This document shows, in pieces, positions 7,640 through 15,473 of a stretch of DNA of 45,938 nucleotides. Every line of letters starts with the position of its first letter. Position 1 is the first letter of the stretch. Position numbers and translations under genes: made by a program. Source of the stretch: Bin22 sp034428635 (GTDB lineage: Bacteria; Chloroflexota; Dehalococcoidia; Lucifugimonadales; UBA3495). Below the pieces are notes generated by a model. That model saw only the letters and a list, made by a program, of their open reading frames with translations. It did no database searches and was not told where the DNA came from. The stretch lies in the NCBI GenBank assembly GCA_034428635.1, contig DAOUHR010000001.1, forward strand, positions 1 to 45,938, read 5' to 3'.

Positions 7640-8680
7640 TTACCGGCCAACCAGTCTTTCCACAGTGCCCATCACGCGGGCCGCGTTGGGGACGTAGAGG
7701 TTTTCCAGCGGACGGCTGTACGGCACTGGCGTATGGGGGGCCGTTACCCGCGATGGAGGCGCATCCAGGTAATCGAATGCTTCTTCCGCTACCCGAGCAC
7801 AGATGTCGGAGGCCAGGCTGCAGACCGGGGTGTCTTCGTCCACGACCACCAGTCTATGGGTACGTCGAACCGAGTCGATAATCAGGTCGTAGTCAATCGG
7901 AGAAACGCTGAGCAAGTCCACTACCTCGGCGTTAATTCCGTTCTTGGCCAGTTCCTCGGCCGCCTCGGTGCAGACCCAAGTCATTCGGGAGATTCCCACC
8001 AGGGTGATGTCGCTGCCGGAACGGACGGTGCGCGCTTTGCCCAAGGGAATGGCATAGGGTTCCTCGGGTACGGGACCGGTATCGCCATAAAGGCCCTTGT
8101 GCTCAAAATAAACCACCGGGTCGTCATCCCGGATTGCTGCAATCAACAGGCCTTTGGCGGTGTAAGGGTCGGAAGGCACCACGCCCTTCAGACCCGGGAT
8201 GTGGCTGAAGATGGAATAGAAAGACTCGGAGTGCTGGGCGGCGCTACCGAAACCGGCCCCGATTCGGGTCAGCATGGTGAAAGGAACCTTGACCTGGCCC
8301 CCGAACATATACCGCATCTTGGCAGCGTTGTTCAGCAACTGGTCCATGCAAACGCCGACGAAATCGACAAACATCAGCTCGGCAATTGCGCGCATGCCGG
8401 TGGAGGCGGCGCCAATGGCCGTGCCCACGAAGGCGGCCTCGGAAAGGGGGGTGTCCAGCACACGCTGGTTGCCGAACTGCTGAATAAGGCCAACGGTGGT
8501 GCGGAAGGGACCGCCCCACGCGTCAACAATACCCAGGTGTTCCCGGCCGGCGCCCCCGGCAATTTCTTCGCCCATAATGATGACGGTCTCGTCCCGCTCC
8601 ATTTCCTGGCGAATGGCTTCGTTTATGGCCTCGCGGTAACGCAACTCCCGTGAAGTGGTGGGAGTCATGGCTGTAGTCAT
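7640..8680 (-). CDS. 2-oxo acid dehydrogenase E1 component, beta subunit (pyruvate/acetoin type)
   Basis: Beta chain of the thiamine-diphosphate E1 heterotetramer, which decarboxylates pyruvate, acetoin or a related 2-oxo acid. The 346 residues match PdhB/AcoB. Features include IIMGEEIAGGAG near the start, RVLDTPLSEAAFVGTAIGAA (Glu of the cofactor site), a MRYMFGGQ segment, GAGFGSAAQHSES, and the C-terminal transketolase domain with LVVVDED. GAGGAG precedes the ATG. E1 alpha lies upstream with an unrelated CAP gene between. No E2 or E3 gene is in the window, so the exact substrate is open. Confidence 0.9.
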   Translation of the reverse strand: MTTAMTPTTSRELRYREAINEAIRQEMERDETVIIMGEEIAGGAGREHLGIVDAWGGPFRTTVGLIQQFGNQRVLDTPLSEAAFVGTAIGAASTGMRAIAELMFVDFVGVCMDQLLNNAAKMRYMFGGQVKVPFTMLTRIGAGFGSAAQHSESFYSIFSHIPGLKGVVPSDPYTAKGLLIAAIRDDDPVVYFEHKGLYGDTGPVPEEPYAIPLGKARTVRSGSDITLVGISRMTWVCTEAAEELAKNGINAEVVDLLSVSPIDYDLIIDSVRRTHRLVVVDEDTPVCSLASDICARVAEEAFDYLDAPPSRVTAPHTPVPYSRPLENLYVPNAARVMGTVERLVGR

Positions 8681-8917
8681 AATGTTGCTCCTCTGCGTCG
8701 AGTTGGCTGCATAATCATCTAATCTAGAGACGGATAAAAGGTTGAGCTTGAAATTTGAAGCCTGGTGGCTCTCCTTTCCATTCGTCTAATTTGCCACAAC
8801 TAACCAAAAGCAGATTGCGCATATCACGGCCGCAATTGAACTTGTTGCTGCAAGTCTTTGCCATCGGCGACGCTTGATGTCACTTATCCGCACCTGAGTT
8901 TCCAGAGTTGGTATATT

Positions 8918-9523
8918 CTAAGCAAGAACAGACCACTTTTCAGGACGTCTAAAATCTTTCGCAGGAGTAGGAAATACTTCCTTACACTTGAGGCAACGCC
9001 ACAAGTTTATTTGGTGAGCAGTTTTCCGGGTACGTATATGTTGGCTCTTGCAACCCCGGCACAAACCTACAAGCAATTCGTCGTCCATTTGCCTATTTGG
9101 CCCAAAGGTTTGAGTCAAATAAACCCCTCCACTTCTGCTTTTGCCGGCCCCCACTCCTAATACGGTCCAACTAGGATTTAGGATATTTCGCATGTGCCCG
9201 GGGCTGTTCATCCATTGCTCAACTGCTAGCTTCCCTATCTCTTCCTCAGTGGTCTTATAATACTTGAAATATCCTTGTGACCAAGGCCCTTGAACATTCT
9301 CTGCAGAATTGCCCTTACCACACTTGTACTTGCGCGCCCTGCTTGCGGGCGTACCATCTCCTATTCCATTGTGACCCAGCCTTCGAACTTTGGCCATGTG
9401 ATTGCTATGGAAGCGCGCGGCCCTGTTCATATTCCGCTTCGGCTGAACACGTGGACGGCCATATCGCTCTCTCGTTAGATTCGTATGGGCAATAATGCTT
9501 CGTTCAATTGATCTGAGATCCAT
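8918..9523 (-). CDS. CAP/SCP-domain protein with C-terminal zinc ribbon
   Basis: A 201-residue protein. Residues about 8-145 look like a CAP (SCP/PR1) domain: HTNLTRERYGRP, FHSNHMAKVRRLGHNG and VEQWMNSPGHMRNILNPSW. The tail has CRGC at 155-158 and CLKC at 177-180, a CX2C-X18-CX2C zinc ribbon. No signal peptide is visible, unusual for CAP proteins, which are mostly extracytoplasmic. It sits between the E1 alpha stop (53 bp upstream) and E1 beta on the same strand. It looks like an insertion into a conserved operon, and its base composition is slightly more AT-rich. Function unknown. Confidence 0.75.
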   Translation of the reverse strand: MDLRSIERSIIAHTNLTRERYGRPRVQPKRNMNRAARFHSNHMAKVRRLGHNGIGDGTPASRARKYKCGKGNSAENVQGPWSQGYFKYYKTTEEEIGKLAVEQWMNSPGHMRNILNPSWTVLGVGAGKSRSGGVYLTQTFGPNRQMDDELLVGLCRGCKSQHIRTRKTAHQINLWRCLKCKEVFPTPAKDFRRPEKWSVLA

Positions 9524-9576
9524 TAGAGATTCCCGGCTTAATAGAACTTCCTTCCCTCATGGATAGAACATTCAGC

Positions 9577-10584
9577 CTAGACTTCCAGGTTTATGCCCCG
9601 ACTCATCATATCAACGGGGTAGTCCACGTAAACATCATCGTAGATTTCCAGCGGTTCGGGCAAGGGACTTTCGTCGGCGAAGCGGATGGCATCCTCCATC
9701 AGTTCCCGGGCTTCGTCGTCCAGCCGATCCAGTTCAACCAGGGTTACCAACCCTCCGTCGGCCACCCTTTCCCGGAAGAGTTTAAGAGGGTCGCGGCCAC
9801 GCCAGTAGTCCTGCTCTTCCTGGGTACGGTAACTGAGGGGGTTGTCAAAAACTGTATGCCCATAGTAGCGGTACGTGCGACACTCCAGCAGGGAAGGACC
9901 CTCTCCGGCCCGGGCTCGTCGAACCGCCTCCCCAGCGGCTTCAAATACGTCAAAAACGTCCATGCCGTCCACGTGAATACCCGGCATGTCGTATCCAGGA
10001 GCCCGGTCTGCCACCCGGGCAGTGGACAAGGCGTATTCAACGGGCGTCGACTCGGCATAGCCATTGTTTTCGCAGCAAAAGATGACCGGCAGCTTCCAGA
10101 CTGACGCCAGATTCATGCACTCGTGAAGGACGCCCTGGTTGGCACCGCCGTCTCCGAAGAAAGCCACGGCCACCCGCCCCAGATTCTGCAGCTTGGAGGT
10201 CAGACCCGCTCCTACCGCCAAGGGTACGCTGGCGGCAACCACACCATTGGTCCCCAGCATTCCCTTGCTCATATCGGCGATGTGCATAGAGCCGCCCTTA
10301 CCCTTGTTGGGCCCCGTGGCTCGGCCGAACAGTTCGGCCATCATCAGCTTGGGGTCCACACCTTTGGCTATGCAGTGGCCGTGGCCCCGGTGGGTGCTGC
10401 CAATGTAGTCGTTGTCGGTCAAATGGGCGCAGATGCCAGTTGGAACCGCCTCCTGTCCCGCGGAAGAGTGGACCGAACCGGACATGCCACGCTGTCCGGT
10501 TTCGGGAATCCCCCGCTCCTCAAAGTGCCGGATGGTTGTCATCGTTTTGTACAGATAGAGCAACATATTCCGATCAAGTTCCAT
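9577..10584 (-). CDS. 2-oxo acid dehydrogenase E1 component, alpha subunit (pyruvate/acetoin type)
   Basis: Alpha chain of the E1 heterotetramer. The 335 residues match PdhA/AcoA. HSSAGQEAV and THRGHGH are the substrate-channel motifs. The thiamine-diphosphate signature runs from GDGGANQG to FCCENNGY. The phosphorylation-loop region has YRYYGHTVFDNP. The start ATG follows TGAGGAACT. A promoter-like pair lies 55-82 bp upstream. The downstream genes are the CAP-zinc-ribbon protein and E1 beta. The GHTVFDNP and EEQDYW sequences are like acetoin or pyruvate enzymes; context does not separate these. Confidence 0.92.
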   Translation of the reverse strand: MELDRNMLLYLYKTMTTIRHFEERGIPETGQRGMSGSVHSSAGQEAVPTGICAHLTDNDYIGSTHRGHGHCIAKGVDPKLMMAELFGRATGPNKGKGGSMHIADMSKGMLGTNGVVAASVPLAVGAGLTSKLQNLGRVAVAFFGDGGANQGVLHECMNLASVWKLPVIFCCENNGYAESTPVEYALSTARVADRAPGYDMPGIHVDGMDVFDVFEAAGEAVRRARAGEGPSLLECRTYRYYGHTVFDNPLSYRTQEEQDYWRGRDPLKLFRERVADGGLVTLVELDRLDDEARELMEDAIRFADESPLPEPLEIYDDVYVDYPVDMMSRGINLEV

Positions 10585-10638
10585 AGTTCCTCACCCTGCC
10601 GGATTGGCGTTACCAAATACGAATTCGAAATTTTTCCA

Positions 10639-10666
10639 ATAGTAGCACGGGGGTAAGGGAAGTCAA
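10639..10666 (-). promoter_or_regulatory. Probable promoter of the E1 alpha operon
   Basis: On the minus strand, TTGACT (10666-10661), a 16-bp spacer and TACTAT (10644-10639) lie between the SAM hydrolase stop and E1 alpha. The -35 matches 5 of 6, the -10 matches 4 of 6. Confidence 0.5.
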
Positions 10667-10681
10667 TAGAGCAGAAGTGAG

Positions 10682-11557
10682 TCAGGCTCCAAATACAACC
10701 CGTACCTCTTCCCTTACTTCGATTCCAAGTGATTCCGCGGCATTGCCGTCGCGCACTGCGACTTCCAGGTAGCCATTGCTGCCGATAAGGGCAACCAACG
10801 GGAGTCCATCTGGCTGGGGGCTGGCCTCGAGGGCAGTATCGTGAAAGGTCCGGCTCAGGCCAATTATTCGACGTGTCCCAACTTCAATCACAACTGCACT
10901 TTCATCAGTTCCGTGTTGTTCTAAACTGGTCCCCAAGATATTACTGATCAAATTGCCGTAACGGTCTCTATAGATTACTTCCCCGAAAATGGCGTTGCCC
11001 GCCCACAAGGGCCGGTTCAGTGGAAGATAGACGACCTCGGATACTGCGGGACCAAGCACAGTGGGACTAACTCCCAAAGACAAGTGGGCAGCGGCCGGGG
11101 CGAAGATGTCTCGGCCGTGGAAGGTATTGCTTACGGGGTGCCGCTGGTAGCGGGGATTGGAAAGTTCCCAGCAATGGAGAGGGGCCCGTAAGGGTATTGC
11201 CCCTAGATGCTCGAAGTTTAGGGATTCACGGTCAATGTGCTCGCGGACCACCTCGCTCAGGAGTCCATTGTCGGGTGCAATGAACGAGGCGGCGGGTGTA
11301 TCCAGGACAATGGGCTTGCGATCAGTGCCTACACCGGGGTCCACCACAGCGACATGAATCGTGCCAGGGGGGAAGTAGGAATGGTTTACGCCCAGGATGA
11401 AGGCGCCCTGACGGAGGTCCTGGGGCCAGATTTCGTGGGTCAGGTCAACGATGGTCGCGTTGGGGTTGATGCCCAGAATTACGCCCTTCATCACTCCAAC
11501 GAAAGCGTCGGAGGTGCCAAAGTCCGTTGTCAGGACAATAGGACGGTTGCCCGTCAT
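10682..11557 (-). CDS. S-adenosyl-L-methionine hydrolase/hydroxide adenosyltransferase (DUF62 family)
   Basis: Predicted to cleave SAM to adenosine and methionine with water as nucleophile, the common activity of the family that also holds SAM fluorinase and chlorinase. From ATG 11557 it has 291 residues. Conserved landmarks are VLTTDFGTSDAFVGVMKGVI, DLTHEIWPQDLRQGAF, FPPGTIHVAVVDPGVG, APDNGLLS and FHGRDIFAPAAAHLSLG. The C-terminal beta barrel begins near IDRDRYGNLI-like YRDRYGNLISN. The 61 codons before ATG 11557 overlap secG and are not family-like. It lies 40 bp after secG on the same strand. I see nothing specific for halide use. Confidence 0.9.
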   Translation of the reverse strand: MTGNRPIVLTTDFGTSDAFVGVMKGVILGINPNATIVDLTHEIWPQDLRQGAFILGVNHSYFPPGTIHVAVVDPGVGTDRKPIVLDTPAASFIAPDNGLLSEVVREHIDRESLNFEHLGAIPLRAPLHCWELSNPRYQRHPVSNTFHGRDIFAPAAAHLSLGVSPTVLGPAVSEVVYLPLNRPLWAGNAIFGEVIYRDRYGNLISNILGTSLEQHGTDESAVVIEVGTRRIIGLSRTFHDTALEASPQPDGLPLVALIGSNGYLEVAVRDGNAAESLGIEVREEVRVVFGA

Positions 11558-11597
11558 GGGCGGCAAGCTCCAGGGCGGTCGAGCAGGGAACGCAGAC

Positions 11598-11816
11598 TTA
11601 CCCCGAAAAGAGGCCCACGCTGATAATGGACACCACGATGAAGAGAACCGCAAGGGCGATAGTGAACTGGAAAAGTGTCTTTTCCAGGCCTCGACGCGTA
11701 CGGACCGTAGACTGGGCGCTGCCAAACAGGCCGCTGCCACTTTCCTTAACCTGGCTGAGAATTATCAACACCAGGACTACGGACACCAGGATTTGAGCGA
11801 TGTTCAGGTAAATCAA
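11598..11816 (-). CDS. secG: Preprotein translocase subunit SecG
   Basis: A 72-residue membrane protein that aids SecYEG-mediated protein export. Two hydrophobic segments (about 6-24 and 50-70) flank a polar loop. The GSGLFGS motif and the QVKES stretch between the helices are typical of SecG. The size is normal. It lies between gatB (112 bp upstream) and the SAM hydrolase gene (40 bp downstream), probably in one transcript. Confidence 0.9.
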   Translation of the reverse strand: MIYLNIAQILVSVVLVLIILSQVKESGSGLFGSAQSTVRTRRGLEKTLFQFTIALAVLFIVVSIISVGLFSG

Positions 11817-11928
11817 TCTTCTTCCTCTTTAGAAAAGCGGGGAGCCTTCAAGTTTGGGACTGAACGCCACCAATTTTTCTTGCCAGGTGGCTTCCCCTTG
11901 AAAAGGGGATGTATGCCGAAGGGATCAG

Positions 11929-13410
11929 CTATTGACCATCCCTCGCAGCTTCGAGGGCTGACTGTACCAGTTCCTGCACCAATTCCGGCTTGGCTTGGCC
12001 CCGGGTCAGCTTCATGACCTGCCCCACCAGGAACCTGGAAGCCGTTTCCTTGCCACTCATGAAGTCGGCCAAAGCCTTGGGGTTCTCTGCCAAGGCCCGG
12101 GACACGGCGGAGTCCACCACCGACGAATCGCTTATCTGGCTGAGGCCCTTTTGGTCAACAATTCTACCCGGTTCCTGTCCAGAGGCGAAAGCCTCTTCCA
12201 GGACCGTCTTGGCCAGGGTGTTGCTGAGTGTACCTTTGTCAACAAGATTCAGGAGTTCAGCCAAATGCCGCGGTGACACTTTCGTTTCGTTGATGGAGAG
12301 ATTTTCCAGGTTCATCAACCTGCTCAGATCCCCCAGAATCCAGTTGCTCACATTCTTGGCGTATGACTGGGGGTCCGCGCTATCGGCGGGGCAGAAGGCC
12401 ATTGTCTCTTCGAAGAATTCGGCCATGGCACGAGTCCCCGTAAGCAGGATAGCGTCGTACACAGGCAAGTTGTATTGCTCGACGAACCTGGCTCTTCGGT
12501 GGTCGGCCAGTTCCGGCAAACCGCGTCGTATCTCTTCTACCCACTCGCCGCCGATCACCAGGGGAGGCAGGTCCGGATCAGGGAAATACCGGTAGTCGTG
12601 AGCGTGCTCCTTGCTGCGCTGGGAGACTGTAACGCCACGCTCTTCAACCCAGCCGCGGGTTTCCTGCGTTATCCGGCCGCCATCATCTAGGATACGCCGT
12701 TGACGCTCAACCTCGTGCTCCAGGGCCAGGAAGACCGACCGAAAGCTGTTCATATTTTTTACTTCGGTGCGGGTACCATACTCGCTGCTGCCCACGGGAC
12801 GGAGGCTGACGTTGGCGTCGCAGCGGAAGTTGCCGTCCTGCATATTGCCGGCGGAAACTCCCAGGTACTGCATGATGGAGTGGAGGGTAGTCAGGTATTC
12901 CCGGGCCTCTTCGGGCGATCTCATGTCCGGCGCGCTGACTACTTCCATCAAGGGTGACCCCGCCCGGTTTATGTCGACGAGACTATGTGGTTCACCCTGA
13001 CCATCAGGAAGATGGAACAGCTTGGCCGCGTCTTCCTCCAAGTGCACCCTCGTCACGCCGATGGCCTTCATACCACCTTCGGCTTCAATCTCCAGAATGC
13101 CGTCCTCAGCCAGGGGGAGATCGTACTGGGAAATCTGGTAGCCCTTCATAAGGTCGGGGTAGGGATAGTTCTTGCGGTCGAACTTGGAATACTCCGGAAT
13201 CCGGCAGCCCAGGGCAAGGCCGGTCATTATTGTGTATTCCACTGCCTTCCTGTTAATTGCGGGCAGTGAACCTGGCAGCCCAAGGCAAATTGGGCACACG
13301 TGGGTATTCGGCGGGGCGTACTGGTAGCTGGCTGGACAACCACAAAACATCTTACTGCGGGTCTGCAGCTGAACGTGGACCTCCAGGCCTATGACTGTTT
13401 CGTAGTTCAT
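11929..13410 (-). CDS. gatB: Aspartyl/glutamyl-tRNA amidotransferase subunit B
   Basis: Subunit of GatCAB, which converts Glu-tRNA(Gln) and/or Asp-tRNA(Asn) to the amides. The 493 residues are normal. It starts MNYETVIGLEVHVQL, followed by the zinc-site cysteines (CGCP, CPICLG), FDRKNYPYPDLMKGYQ, the hallmark DDGN-like MQDGNFRCDANVS, and a C-terminal YqeY-like helical domain ending LVQSALEAARDGQ. ATG 13410 is chosen because GAAGGT precedes it and the extended -10 promoter at 13460-13468 would place the transcript start downstream of the longer frame. gatA and gatC are not nearby. Confidence 0.96.
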   Translation of the reverse strand: MNYETVIGLEVHVQLQTRSKMFCGCPASYQYAPPNTHVCPICLGLPGSLPAINRKAVEYTIMTGLALGCRIPEYSKFDRKNYPYPDLMKGYQISQYDLPLAEDGILEIEAEGGMKAIGVTRVHLEEDAAKLFHLPDGQGEPHSLVDINRAGSPLMEVVSAPDMRSPEEAREYLTTLHSIMQYLGVSAGNMQDGNFRCDANVSLRPVGSSEYGTRTEVKNMNSFRSVFLALEHEVERQRRILDDGGRITQETRGWVEERGVTVSQRSKEHAHDYRYFPDPDLPPLVIGGEWVEEIRRGLPELADHRRARFVEQYNLPVYDAILLTGTRAMAEFFEETMAFCPADSADPQSYAKNVSNWILGDLSRLMNLENLSINETKVSPRHLAELLNLVDKGTLSNTLAKTVLEEAFASGQEPGRIVDQKGLSQISDSSVVDSAVSRALAENPKALADFMSGKETASRFLVGQVMKLTRGQAKPELVQELVQSALEAARDGQ

Positions 13411-13459
13411 ACCTTCACCGGCCACGCCTGAGAGGCCGCAAGGAAATTTTGACCTGAGC

Positions 13460-13468
13460 ATTATATCA
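13460..13468 (-). promoter_or_regulatory. Extended -10 promoter of gatB
   Basis: On the minus strand the sequence TGATATAAT combines a perfect TATAAT with the upstream TGN extension, 50 bp before the gatB ATG. The -35 region is poor (TCCTTG), as allowed for extended -10 promoters. Confidence 0.6.
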
Positions 13469-14229
13469 GGGTTTCAAGAAGACAAGGAGAAGTTACGGAC
13501 TCGGACAACGTTACAGTCCGAATTGTTTCCTGAAAGGGATTTGCCTTTGTCCACTATTTTCACAGGGCGAGTCACCGATGACCGGGATCCGCCTCGATAA
13601 CGGTTGAGCAGAATACCCCCAAACAAGTAACAATCTTGAGACTATCCACGAAGCTCGCAATTTGAACCGGAGAATGTGATCCAGCCAGGCGGCTCCCCCA
13701 CCCTGACCTTCACCCTTTAAGCTGGAAGGGAATGTTGGGATAGTTTCCAAGTGATACTCTATCCGTCCACCGCGGTTCAGTTATAAGTTTTTCCTGTTTG
13801 CGTCCCATTTTGGGCCGCTTCCCCATTCTTTGTATCTGAGAAAGGGGTATTTGACGCTCAAAGTAGGCCGCAATCGGTCCACTTCCGGATAGGAAATGGG
13901 GTCCTGAATGTACCAAACCCTGGCCGTCCCCGGGCCATTTACTGCCATTTTGAGCCGTTTTGGGCCATTCCCTGCAGAGGCACCCGGGTTTCCTCGGTTC
14001 CAAACGCTCGGAGCGACGTTACCGAATAGGAAACCAGAGGACCACACGCTCATGGTGGGGATGCGTCAACGGTGAGAACAAAGGGCAAGTGTCCTCGTCA
14101 GCGGCCAGAGTAAAGCGACTCTGTAGGTAGCCTAAACAGGTACGGCGGGGCGCCAAGGCCATGACTCCGGAATCGGGTTGGCGGTATCGGGGCAATGCCT
14201 AAAATCGAGGGATCACTGATTTGTTGTCG
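13469..14229. other. Long intergenic region without a recognisable gene
   Basis: About 760 bp between gatB and the CAP membrane protein. Short open frames exist on the minus strand (13511-13750, 13710-14003, 13781-14053), but they overlap in different frames and look like nothing known. Short words such as CCCAAAATGG and GGCCATTTACTGCC recur. I see no tRNA-like fold and no T-run terminator. It may hold a decayed gene or an unstructured spacer. Confidence 0.5.
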
Positions 14230-15399
14230 CTAAGGCAAGAAGACAGCGTAGTTGGTCAGAGGGACCCGCTCACCCCCGCGCCTCCCCCAGATTTGGACCG
14301 TGTAAACCCCGGTCCCGTGGGCGTCAATTATTTCGGACAGGTCAGCTTCGACCGTAAAGAAATATCCATCTTGAATCCAACGGTCTGCAGTCGTCCACGG
14401 GACCGCGGCCGAGTGGGCAACTTCAACCGCCAACGGGGGAGCTGGAGACCTGGGTAGATGTGGGTCAAGGGTGTAGGGATCAATTCCCGTGTCCCAAGCA
14501 TAGCTCACCAGCGATTCGGGATAATAACTTTCCAGCGTGGCAGGCGGACGAATAAAGGTGGCCGGCTTTTGCCCGTAGCCGTATCGGTGTGTAGCATCCA
14601 ACTGACCCAGGCTGAGGCGCCTGGGGTGAGGATGGAACCAGACCGCCAGAGCGTCAAGCTCCAAACCTTCGCTGAATCTCCCAGCTATTTCCAGATTGGT
14701 TCCAAATACGGCTGGCAGCTTTATGAACTCCAGGTGGTCAGTCTCAAACTGCTGGGCGATCCAACATTCGGCCTCGTTACACGAGTGGCCCAAGCTAACC
14801 CTCCGGTGCCACGGATCCAGGACGTTTTCCCTTTCCGCAGGCCCTGACATGAACCCTTGATGCATTTCGCTGACCGCGTCCCGCCAATTTCCTTTCCCTG
14901 TTTCAACCGAAACAGGGATGGCGACTGGACCAGCGATATTCTGCCGCACCCGGTTGATTCCGCCAGCCAGCGTGTACCGCATCTGGGGAGTCAGGCCGTA
15001 TACGTCCCAGTGTGAGCGATATCCATACCGCGCCATGCTATCCGTGTGCTGTTGGGCTGAGGCATTGAAGCCCAGTTCCAGGGGCGGAACCTGGGCGAGA
15101 ACCCGTTCGGAGTTGATGAGGTACAGAAGTTCCGACCTTATTTCGGGGAGGGTTGCCGGCGCCAACCCTGAGCCATTGGAAACTTCAATTCTGGGACCCT
15201 TAACTTCGAACCTGTCGGGAACGATACTGCTTAAGGCCCGAATTGGGGAAATATCGCCATTCCGCTGATAGTCTCGCCACAAAGTCACTGTGACGATTTG
15301 TACCAGCAAGGTCACGCAAAAGAGGGTTAGGAGGAAAACTGCCAGGCGGTACATGTACTGCGGGTTCAACTCCAACACAGGTCTAAGGGGCGCCTGCAA
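14230..15399 (-). CDS. Membrane-anchored CAP-domain (SCP/PR1-like) protein
   Basis: A 389-residue protein with one N-terminal transmembrane segment (about residues 16-40) and the rest probably outside the membrane. A CAP-like domain occupies about 85-240: LLYLINSERVLAQVPPLEL, AQQHTDSMARYGYRSHWD and WHRRVSLGH, with an insertion. The remaining 140 residues form an extra beta-rich domain (FTVEADLSEIIDAHGTGVYT) of unknown type. It starts at TTG 15399 with GAGG upstream. ATG 15354 would still leave the anchor and is possible. It is the second CAP gene of the window and is only distantly similar to the one at 8918. It follows acs by 74 bp. Role unknown. Confidence 0.75.
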   Translation of the reverse strand: MQAPLRPVLELNPQYMYRLAVFLLTLFCVTLLVQIVTVTLWRDYQRNGDISPIRALSSIVPDRFEVKGPRIEVSNGSGLAPATLPEIRSELLYLINSERVLAQVPPLELGFNASAQQHTDSMARYGYRSHWDVYGLTPQMRYTLAGGINRVRQNIAGPVAIPVSVETGKGNWRDAVSEMHQGFMSGPAERENVLDPWHRRVSLGHSCNEAECWIAQQFETDHLEFIKLPAVFGTNLEIAGRFSEGLELDALAVWFHPHPRRLSLGQLDATHRYGYGQKPATFIRPPATLESYYPESLVSYAWDTGIDPYTLDPHLPRSPAPPLAVEVAHSAAVPWTTADRWIQDGYFFTVEADLSEIIDAHGTGVYTVQIWGRRGGERVPLTNYAVFLP

Positions 15400-15473
15400 G
15401 ACATGGTCCTCAGCGCCCCCGGTTCCGAATCAATGCTAAGGTCTAGCGAGCTATTGTCCACATCCCAAACCGA

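Noticed and set aside
11895..11909. Terminator CCCCTT-gaa-AAGGGG after gatB
   Set aside because: The stem is short and no T-run follows on either strand; it cannot be called a terminator.
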